Below, one piece after another: positions 52,547 through 61,383 of a stretch of 61,383 nucleotides of DNA (within the stretch, counting starts at the first letter, position 1; each line of letters opens with the position of its first letter). The notes under the pieces were generated by a model that saw only the letters and a program-made list of their open reading frames with translations, searched no databases and was not told the origin of the DNA. The DNA is from Nephromyces sp. MM_2019. Lineage: Eukaryota; Apicomplexa; Aconoidasida; Nephromycida. Both the position numbers and the translations under genes were made by a program. The DNA is taken from NCBI GenBank assembly GCA_015657535.1, contig JADHZB010001571.1, forward strand, positions 27,738-89,120, written 5' to 3'.

Positions 52547-52690
52547 AACCCTCATTCTCTCTCTCTCTTTAACCCTCATTCTCTCTCTCTCTTTAACGCT
52601 CATTCTCTCTCTCTCTTTAACGCTCATTCTCTCTCTCTCTTTAACCCTCATTCTCTCTCTCTCTTCAACTCTCATTCTCTCTCTCTCGCT
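52547..52690. repeat. 24-bp CT-rich tandem repeat, six units
   Basis: AACCCTCATT or AACGCTCATT followed by CTCTCTCTCTCTTT, with unit starts at 52547, 52571, 52595, 52619, 52643 and 52667. The period is a multiple of three, so both strands give eight-residue peptide repeats, but nothing suggests translation. Confidence 0.95.
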
Positions 52691-53712
52691 CTCTTTAGCC
52701 CTCCATTTCTAACCCACGCACCTACACACTCCCCCATCCAACCACCTAACCACCTAATCCCACTCCCTAACTGACCCTTGCCTTCTCGCACTTTCGCTGT
52801 CACTCACTCACTGCATTATCACTTGGGATCACCACGAAAGCATACAAAATCTTCCCTCAAACACACGACACACACACACCCTTCCTAGTGCCGAATGCCT
52901 GCAGGAAGGCCCCCCCAACGCCCTCACCAGTGCACACTTCATTACCATCGCTGCAGTGTGTGTGTGTGTGCGTATGCTTTTGCAGCGTATATAGGCCACC
53001 CACCGCATCATGCTCAAAATGCCATTATCTCTCGTTTTCCTCCCTCTCCACCTTCTCCTCTTTTTCTTATGTAGTTTTTTGGTTGCGCTGATGCAAGTAT
53101 CTGCGGAAGTCGCTAAGCAACTTGGAATATTGGAGTGAATAAAGAGCAGGGAAATTTTGCACGAAGCGCGAGAACGAGGAAGATGTAATAAAGAGGGACT
53201 CAAGATAGGGAGAGAAACAAAACAGAGTTTGTGTGTGTGAATGCTGTACAAACAGACAAGCGTGTGTGGGATAATACGCATATGTATTGCAATACAGATA
53301 AAATTCTAGTCACCCAGTAACTTTGCGATTATGCAGGTAAATTCCGGGATGTTAGATGGTTTGCTGTTTCCCTGCTCTGATTCACAATCACACACACATA
53401 CTGAGAAATTCTTGGGCTTCGTCTTTCGTTGTCTCTGTACATACATCCACTTTGTTTATTGGGATCGTCTGTGTGGTATTCTCAGGTTGTAGCTCAGTGA
53501 ATAGGAGGTTTTGTAGATAGTGAGTGTAATTTCTTTGGAGTGGGGGGAGGGTTGTATGTGAGGATTGAGCTCAGTTATGGGGGGGTTGGTGTGTGGAATT
53601 AATTGAAATATAGGGGAAGTTTTTTGTGTGGAAGAAGTTGAGTTATGGGGAGGCTGTGTGTGTGAAGTGAGTTGAGTTTTGGGGGGTTGTGTGTGTGTGG
53701 AGTGAATTGAAC

Positions 53713-53720
53713 TATAAAAG
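53713..53720 (+). promoter_or_regulatory. TATA-like TATAAAAG
   Basis: TATAAAAG lies about 130 bp upstream of the candidate plus-strand exon at 53849. The match is good, but the use of TATA boxes in this organism is unknown. Confidence 0.25.
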
Positions 53721-53848
53721 GCTTGACGCACAGCCATAAACAGGCTTCACAAAGACCAATAAACTGGTATCACACACCACTTGCTAAGAAGCTGCTCCGC
53801 GCCCCTTGCCTCTTCTCATTCAGCTGATTATGTTTGTGTATGCTTCAG

Positions 53849-54255
53849 TTCCCTGATTGGTCGGTCTGCGTACCCGTGCGAGTGCACGGTAGAAGCCATT
53901 CTCTATGTTTTGGAGATCCCTGCTAGCTTTATGGTGAGCGTGTGTGGTTCAATTGGAGAAGTTCTTCTTACTCTGGGGGTGTACATAAACCTAGCATGTG
54001 GTGCTTTTGTTTGGAGTTTGGGTGGTGGGGGTGGTACGGAATGTTGGGGGGGGGGTGGAGTGTATGTGCACCATAATCTTTTGGTATTATTCTGTAGTTT
54101 GTTAGCAACTTTGAAGATGTCGCTTTATCCGAACAATACTGCTTTTTTGACTGACAGTGTTTCCCTCCTGGGTATGTGTGTGCGTGAGCGTTTTTTATAT
54201 ATATTTGTGTGTGTGTGAGTAGTTTTGATGTCAGCGAAGATACGAAGTTGTTTTG
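53849..54255 (+). CDS. Candidate small plus-strand gene
   Basis: Exon 53849-53933 lies between GCTTCAG and GTGAGC and reads SLIGRSAYPCECTVEAILYV then LEIPASFM. Exon 54117-54171 is in phase (MSLYPNNTAFLTDSVSLL) and ends at GTATGT. A further phase-compatible exon starts after GATGTCAG (54229) and stops within ten codons. A leading ATG was not resolved and no family is recognised. It could instead be upstream untranslated exons of the carrier gene. Confidence 0.3.
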
Positions 54256-54664
54256 TGCGTTGATGTCTCTGAGAATTTGCATATGATTGCTGCTTGTGCC
54301 AGTATGAATGAGCGAGTAGTTGTGTGTGTGTGTGATCTAGTGGTGACTCTTTTGATTATCAGTGTGTTTAATGGGTGCACTGGATCATCAATCGGTATAA
54401 GCTGTGCTAACAGGTGTGTGTGGTTGTGTTTGTATAGGGAGGAGATTATATATGTATATTTTCTTTTTTATAGGTGGAAGGTGTGTGTGCGTATGCACAT
54501 TTATGTTTATATCGATTAATTATGTGTCCGTGTGCATTATAGTGTTCGATAGATGACCAAAGGGTGTGTGTGGATTTACAGATAATATTCCCCTAATTAA
54601 AGAACTAAACTCGAGGTAGAGGATTTCTGCGATTGCGGTAGTCGCACGCAACGGTGCTGCTCTC

Positions 54665-54680
54665 AAGTGTATGTACACTT
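54665..54680. other. Palindrome-like AAGTGTATGTACACTT
   Basis: A near-perfect 16-bp palindrome about 85-100 bp upstream of the carrier start codon, the only copy placed in a likely promoter or 5' UTR rather than an intron. Confidence 0.75.
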
Positions 54681-54764
54681 ACTATAAGCTTATTTTGTCT
54701 TTAAAGAGTTTCCCAAAATCACACGCACACACAGAGTTAAAGGAAGACCTAACTCAAAACAGAG

Positions 54765-57700
54765 ATGTCTGAAGACTCACTAGGTTTAGCTTCCAAAGCT
54801 TCTTTTGTAGAGATGAAACGTGAGAGGGAGGTTTGGCTTGGAGGCTACGAGTCTGAGCATACTAACGCTAACACACTGAGTAAGGGCGACTCTAGAAGCA
54901 ATACACTTGATGTTGCTGTTTCATCAGCAATTGATGATGACGGTGTAGCTACTGTTGGGAGTGGAGCTGCAGTATCTACCGTATCCGCTGCTCTAAAGGC
55001 AGAAAAAAAGAGCAAATCTCCGTTTTTAGAAGCTTCTGAAGAGGTTTCTGCACATACGCACACTACACATACTCCGAATAAGCTTCTTCCGGAAAAGGAG
55101 CTTCTCAACGACTCTCATTCTCCTGATGCTCCCCCCGCCTTTTCTTCTTCCTCAAAAGGTAATTTTGATAAATCCACAACTTCGTTCTCGGAGCTTCCAG
55201 AACACCCACACGTTCACACCTCTCTGAAGCCTCCTACGTCCTCTTCAAAGCCATCAACTGCTTCACTTCCCGGCAGCTGCGCTGACGAACCAATCTCCTC
55301 CGCAGTTTCACCGGTTTCCAATAACATTCCTACATCAGATTTCCTCCTTCATACACACTTTTTGGAACAAAAAAATGCTGATTCCGATGTTTTCTCTGAA
55401 GAAGAAGCAGTGAAGATGCATAGCTCGAACTCTGCTGCCTATTCCGCTAACTTTCGCTCAGAGAACACTTCCTCCCCCCCTCTGACTGCTTCTTCAGAGC
55501 TTGAAGGCCAGGCAATTAGTATGGATGAAGCACTTGATTGGGAGATTTGGAAGGGAGACTGGCCGTTCTGGAAGCATGCGGTATCTGGAAGTTGCGCAGG
55601 AATCATGGAGCATCTCGTGATATTTCCTCTCGATACTATAAAGACTAGGGTACAGGCTTATGCGATGCCCGTTGATCACCACCGTTTTGAAGATTTTAAG
55701 CCTCCAAAGAGTGTTTCTTCAGTTCCACACACCGCCCCAACACCTCCTTCCAATGATAACTTTGATTCTCGCCCGCGTGGAGGAGGTCATATGCACAAAG
55801 AGGGGCGTTTTTTCTCTTCTACGTGTTCAGCTCAGAATCTTCCCTCCTCTCAATCTCTCCGTGGATCTGTGTATGGTGTATCGCCCTCATCTTCTCTACT
55901 TTGCTCCCATAATAGCAGCAAATGGGGTGGTTTCCGTGTGTTTGAAGGATCTGGGGGGTTAATGTCGAGTGCTACATCCCACATACGTCTTCATCTTCTT
56001 CCTAATGCTGGTGGACGCCAGCCAGCATCATTCAGAAAGATTGCTTTCCTTGGGGGAAATCACCATCCATTGGCTTCTGCTTCTGGTGTGAAGGGAAAGA
56101 TGCCACACACACCACCACTCAGTAGGGGTAGCATCGAGAAACTGGGTGTTTTGAGGCACCAACATCGCCAGGCAGCTTCTCAAGTGGGTAGTCCCTTAGA
56201 GAAGGTATCGTCTGTTGCTCGCTCTCTTAGGGAGAAACAAGCAGCTTCTCGTCATCATCATCCTCATCGTCAGAATCTCCGCTTTTCTGCTAGTAATCTT
56301 CATCTTCACAACCCTTTAAAGAGCGAGTTGTTCTATCTTCCCAAGAATTTCGCTAACCTGGGGCTCTCGGAAAAGGCGTATAGTGCTTCTGTTATTCGCC
56401 ATCCACACGCACTATTGCCAACGCCACTACCGACAGATTATATAACAGGGATAAATACCTACAACACTAGAGCTGGAATCTCGTTAAGAACTCCTTCTAT
56501 TAATACCCCCCCGAACATTCTCTCCACCCGCCCTTCATCGCTGGGGATGATGAACTTCTCATCTCCTCATATTTTGAAGATGATCGAGCCTTCTTCATCT
56601 TTCAGAGGCTTGCTTTTGTCAGGAGGAAATCTGCAGGCACCAAGTAAAGGTGGGTATTCCCTTCCGTTTTCACCCGCTGGAAGCTCTTGGTGGAGAGTTG
56701 GCGGCTCTGCATCTCCTCAGCCTCTTCTTCAGCGTTTTATAGCGAGCAACAACGGTGTGAGAAGTACGTTGGCACGCACTTTAACTCCTTCTCAGACTAG
56801 CCTTGAAGGTGGTTGTAACACACACACAGCACTCAATCAGGCAAGCAGTAATAATAGGCTCACCTGGAATAGGCCTTTGGTAACCTCGATGTTTGCCAAG
56901 AGCTTCGCACAGCTTTCCTGCTATAACAGTAAGTTAAAGGGGGAATTTGTGTGTGTTCCGCTGGGCGTAAGCCTATTCCCAGTGTAAGGCTTTAGTATAT
57001 AATTTAAAGGGGAGGGTGTGTTGGGAAAAAGCCTAATGTTCTGAGTGTTAGATAGGTTTTCCTTTAGTTAAAATGGTATGTGTGTGTTCTGCTGGGAGTA
57101 AGCCTGCTCTGATTGTAAGGCTTTCCTGTGTAGCACGTATAGCGACGCTTCCCACAGTGCCAGAAACATCACTCAAACAAGCCACACGCACGCATTTCAA
57201 GGTAGGTTGATGTAGGTACACTCTGCTTCCTCACCCCACAATGCAAGCCTGAGAAAGCTTTTCATGGGATTCACACATAGGATTTTCCCTTCAAGTTTGT
57301 AAGTTTTTCATGGGGAAATTTGGGTTTTTCTGTAACGCTCTGCTGCTTAACTGGCATGAATGGCTCACAAAGAGTGAAAGCTCGGGTAATAAAGGTGCAG
57401 GGTGTGGAAAGATACGTTATTCGCACGTGGTGTGTGTATTGCTAAACGCTTTTCGCTTCTTCATTCAACTCCTTCATTGCTTCTTCAGAGAATTTTTTTC
57501 AATCGAATAATGGGATTCCTCTTACTACTTTTTGGAAGTCTCTTTCGCATTCTTTCTCTTTATTTTCAAAGCATCTCTCTGTGGGAATCTCACAGAGAGA
57601 TGCTTTGAAGGCTTCTTTGCGAGGTCCGTTGAGTGCTGTTGCGCGCTCTCCGCTGCACACTCACAATCCGGTTGTTAACAGCTACTCTCTTGGCACACCT

Positions 57701-60700
57701 AAGGCATCTCTAATTACCCCAAAAAATTCCAAGTCATTACCCCCTTATTCCCCCTACAACCACTTACACAGGATAGTTAGGAGTAGTGGAGGTGTATATA
57801 CACACCAAAACACACGCAAAACTGGTGGTATTCATGGTGTATATGCACCCCAAAACACACCGATTTCCCAAGCTTTTAAGCCGTTACATGAGCTGCCGAT
57901 GGCTAGCAGCAGTCAGAAGGTACTCCACACTAAAAACACCGCTATCCACCTCCCCTTCTCTACTCCACAACAAGCTGTGTGTGGCACCAGGGAATTCAGA
58001 AAGCCACTGCTTCAGGCTTTGAGTACTCGTCAAAGATATCTACATAATGGTGGACGTATGGCTTCTGCTGTGAGGCAGATAATCTCTGAAGGAGGCTCTG
58101 GAAGGTTTTTTAGGGGGGTTAATGCTGTGGTGTGCGGATGTGTTCCTGCTCATGCTTCGTACTTTACAGCCTATGAAGTCTCTAAGATGAGGCTGGGGGT
58201 TGGAGCAGGGGGACAGTGTCATCCCTTCCATGCTGCTGCCTGTGGTGCTTTCGCTACTGTATGTCATGACGTGATACTGACGCCGATGGATATGGTGAAG
58301 CAGAGGCTTCAGCTGGGATGCTATCGGTTAGTGTGTGTGAAGAGCAAGCTGCTGTGTGTTGGAGAGGATCTGGTGGGGTTTTGTGTTGTTGATTTTATAG
58401 GAGGGGGGGATTGGTTTGTGCGTTTGCCTTGCAACCTCTTGGTCAATCTGGGTGCGTTAGCCTTAGGGGTTGAGTAGATGTTTCTGTGTATATATATACT
58501 GCATCTCTAACTTGATAAAGCTTGATCAATCTATATAAACTCCAATATACACCCACCACATATATATATATATATCTCTTCCTCCCTCTGTATCTCTAGC
58601 TTTATCTGAGTTCCTGAAACTCACACAGAGCCTCATAGAAACCCCCATTTCTTCCTTCCAGGGGATTTTTTGATTGTATAAGCACCGTCTTGGAGAAGGA
58701 GGGCTGTTCTGCTTTTTTTAGAAGTATGCCCACTACGATTGCCATGAACATCCCCTTTGGTGCAGTCGCTGTTTCCACCAACGAGCTGATGAAGAACATC
58801 CTAAATATCTCACAGTATACCGTAGTGAATGCTGGAACAAACGCTGCAAGTGGAAGAAGCAGCGAAGATATCTCATCTTCAACTTCTGGAAAGTATTCCA
58901 ATGAGGAGTTTGGCTCTATGCGAGCGAACAATCAGGATGATTTGTTTGATGATACTGCTGTTGCTGGTAGCTCAAAGTCTAGGGTTCTTGAAACCCCCAC
59001 TACAGCTCTATTGCTCTATTTCTTGTGTGCTGGTAGGTGTGTGTGTGTGTGTGAGGGAATATGCTTTGTGTTATGTGAAACTCTGGTGACACGGCAGCAG
59101 TGGAGTGAAAATTGGAGGTGATATACTTTTTTGTGTGTGAAAATGAGGGCTCGTCCCGCGTTTGGTATGAGTATGTGTGTGTGTTAATCTTAGTGGTGTT
59201 TTTAACTGGTAGGTTTGGGAGTGCTTTGTACGTTGGTAGGTTGTAGGGGGTTGGTGGTTGATGTGTATCTGTTTGAGCTTTGGTGGTTACGTGTGTTTAG
59301 TTGGTGCGTGTGTGTGAGTGTGTTGGTATATGTGTGTGTGAGCGTTGGTGGTTACATGTGTTGAATTGGTGTGTGCGTGTGGGTGAGTGTTGGTGGACTT
59401 TTGTGTGAGCATTGGTGGTTATGTGCGTTGAGTTGGTATGTGTTTTTCGTGCCTCTTTTTGCAGTATTTCTAAATTATCTTCTAATCGCCTCAACATTGT
59501 CTTCTTGCTAGTTATGCGGTTTTAACGGTTTATCAATGGCTGTATGTACACCGCTTGGTATGTGCATTTTCAGTGTAATGCTATGTTTTGTAGCTTTATG
59601 AAAAGCTTGTGTGTGTGTGTGAGCTCTCTCCATAGGTGTTGGCGGGGGCTTGGCTGGAGCTATCTCTAATCCCCTGGATGTTATCAAAACTCGATTGCAG
59701 ACGCAAGATATCGATATAAAAAGGGTTAGAAGACGTTATGCCTTTCTTTAAGAATGTGCATACTACTGTACGTACACTATGATGTGACAGATTTTTCCCT
59801 GTATGCGTGTGGGTCCTTTTTTGCGTACCTCTTGGTAGAACAACCTTTTTTGCATCTGTGTGCGTTTCCAATGATGTGTGTGCTTTTTCATCTTCTCTGG
59901 GTTTAAGTGCCTCATCTTCTCCGTGTGTGTGCGTTTCTTATCCCCTCCTCCCCGCTGTGTGGTCGTTACTGTTGTATCCGAGGCAACTCATTCGTTATAA
60001 AACTTTTATCCTTTAGCGCACTGCTTCTTATTCGATGAGTTCTCAAGAATCTGTTAGCCCGGTAGCCTCAATGAAGTATCGGGTAAGAAGTGCTTGCGTG
60101 GGGCAGCTTCTGATATAGACGGTGTATGTACACCTCTGATTAGTGTTTGTGAAGGGAAACGTTGGTGCAAGAAGGCAGTTCTATTTAAACAGTGTGTGTG
60201 AATCGCCTTTCGGTAGGATTAATTTGTTTGTTTCTCTTCTCAGTTTTCTTTGTATGTTTTCTGTTTTTTTAGCCTTTTGTGTGTATGCTGCTGGTTATTG
60301 TGTGCTTGGCTTTATATAGATTGGTGTAGACCCTTTCCCTATGATGTGTGTGTTTGTGAGTGAGCGAGTGAGATGAGTAATGAAATTTCTCGTGTAGAAC
60401 TTCGCGTGTGCATATTTTTTTAGCCTGTGGATTTTTGCAGTCGAGTTTTTTGCATAATGTTGAGGTGTGCGTACACTCACTTTTGCTTCAGTCTTTTGCT
60501 GTTTGATGGTATTGAACTACTGGAATGCGCTGTATCGTTGGCTTTACCTTCTTGAGAATGCGACTCTTATTTTCCCATCTTTTTAGCCTTCAGTCAGTTC
60601 CTGTGTGTGTTCGTTTTCTCCTTCATTTAGCCGCCTCTACCGCTTGTGTGTGTTTGCTTCTTTTTCCTTTGAGTTACCTCTATTTTTGCTGTTTTTTTAC

Positions 60701-61237
60701 TATTTTATGTGTGTTTTTTGCGTTGGAAATGTTGGCATTTACGGGAATTTTTTTTCTTGTTTAGACGTTTATGTCGACTTGCAAGTCAATTTGGATTGAA
60801 GAAGGAATCTACGGCTTCTGGAGGGTGAGATGAAGATATTTTTTTTATGTAACATTTGTGTGAAGTGTGTATGTTGCATACTTGTATAGCGACATGTATG
60901 TGTTGGAGTTTTGCCTGGTGAAGTGTGTTGGAAGTTTGCCTGAAGTGTATGTGTTGGATGCTTGCGTGAAGTGTGTGTTAATGTGAGGATATCATATTTC
61001 ACTTCTGCTTTCTGTGTACACCTAGATTGTTTATACAATCTCATAGAGTCTAAATCTTGTGTGTTTGTGTGTGTACTTCTTTAGTATAACTTTATGCTTT
61101 GTGTTCTTCTGTGAAAGCCCTGAGTATGCTTAGTCTAATAAATTTTACTTCCTTCCTTTGAACAGGGTGTTATTGCGAGAATTTCTTTGAGTACTCCAGC
61201 CACAGCTATTTGTTGGGGTAATATTATGGATGTGTGA
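54765..61237 (+). CDS. Mitoferrin-type mitochondrial carrier with giant inserts, 7 exons
   Basis: Exons: 54765-56928, 57489-58326, 58662-59032, 59636-59724, 60017-60082, 60765-60824, 61166-61237 (TGA); all GT-AG, phases consistent, about 1219 aa against the usual 300-350. All three carrier repeats are present: PLDTIKTRVQ at about residues 288-297, PMDMVKQRLQ near the end of exon 2, and PLDVIKTRLQ in exon 4. SGSCAGIMEHLVIFPLD, FFRGVN...VPAHASYFTAYE, TVCHDVILTPMDMVKQRLQ and MNIPFGAVAVSTNE are typical of mitoferrin (Mrs3/4), which imports iron across the inner mitochondrial membrane for haem and Fe-S synthesis. Residues 1 to about 260 are Ser/Thr-rich. About 600 residues (roughly 305-905), Ser/His/Pro-rich, lie in the first matrix loop, and about 65 more acidic residues precede the fifth helix. 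The last helix ends close to TPATAICWGNIMDV. Iron as substrate is inferred from family motifs only. Confidence 0.9.
57565..57609. other. 19-bp perfect inverted repeat in carrier exon 2
   Basis: The left arm 57565-57583 (TTCAAAGCATCTCTCTGTG) and right arm 57591-57609 are exact reverse complements around a 7-nt loop. It is within coding sequence, 77 nt after the exon 2 acceptor. An AG at 57598-57599 in the right arm would be an in-frame alternative acceptor. Confidence 0.95.
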
Positions 61238-61286
61238 AATACTTATTGCTTGACTGTTCAGTCTTAATGTGTTAGAGTGATGTTGT

Positions 61287-61383
61287 GAATATCCGTGTGT
61301 GTGTGAATATCCGTGTGTGTGTGAATATCCGTGTGTGTGTGAATATCCGTGTGTGTGTGAATATCTGTGTGTGTGTGAATATC
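61287..61383. repeat. 18-bp tandem repeat (GAATATCCGTGTGTGTGT)
   Basis: Copies start at 61287, 61305, 61323, 61341, 61359 and 61377 and run off the end of the window. It begins 50 bp after the carrier stop codon, so it probably falls in the 3' UTR or just beyond. Confidence 0.95.

Noticed and set aside
57310..57608. Short plus frames just before carrier exon 2
   Set aside because: They are intron sequence or out-of-frame shadows of exon 2, whose acceptor at 57488 is well supported by a pyrimidine tract and phase.
1..61383. Prokaryotic features (operons, CRISPR arrays, insertion sequences)
   Set aside because: The window is intron-rich eukaryotic DNA; its direct repeats are minisatellites without unique spacers, and no transposase was seen.

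Overview
The window reads as nuclear DNA of a unicellular eukaryote with intron-rich genes, GT-AG introns, the standard stop codons (TAG ends two genes, TGA two others) and large Ser-rich low-complexity inserts in conserved proteins. This fits an apicomplexan or related alveolate, but I see no marker that fixes the species. TAG used as a real stop argues against a ciliate code.

Three genes were rebuilt exon by exon with matching splice phases and clear family motifs. (1) 876-5943, minus: a five-exon CRAL-TRIO (Sec14-like) lipid-binding protein of about 893 aa. (2) 35260-46959, minus: an 18-exon ubiquitin-activating enzyme E1 (UBA1-like), about 1131 aa plus an unresolved N-terminus. (3) 54765-61237, plus: a seven-exon mitoferrin-type mitochondrial carrier of about 1219 aa, some four times the usual carrier size because of an N-terminal extension and a roughly 600-residue insert in the first matrix loop.

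A fourth gene, plus strand at 20502-32143, has at least eight phase-consistent exons, a 5.9-kb intron and no recognised family. It sits in a block of about 22 kb (roughly 11-33 kb) that lacks the CA/TG microsatellites filling the introns and spacers on both sides. Weaker candidates are a three-exon Cys-rich protein (50477-51967, minus), the 3' end of a gene at 6450-6745 (minus), possible exons at 49.7-50.0 kb and 53.8-54.2 kb (plus), and coding-like islands at 0.3, 14.7, 27.8, 45.4, 47.3 and 48.0 kb.

The flanks carry many tandem repeats (18, 21, 22, 24, 27 and 30 bp), a recurrent intronic palindrome AGTGTAYGTACACT, and TG tracts that lie mostly on the coding strand of each gene. The conserved genes have unrelated housekeeping roles (lipid transfer, ubiquitin activation, mitochondrial iron import) and do not form an operon-like system. 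The features worth following are the repeat-free island with its orphan gene, the intronic palindrome, an alternative-splicing arrangement in the E1 gene, and the oversized carrier with a 19-bp coding hairpin. All exon calls come from reading splice sites and phases by eye; no alignment or transcript data were available.
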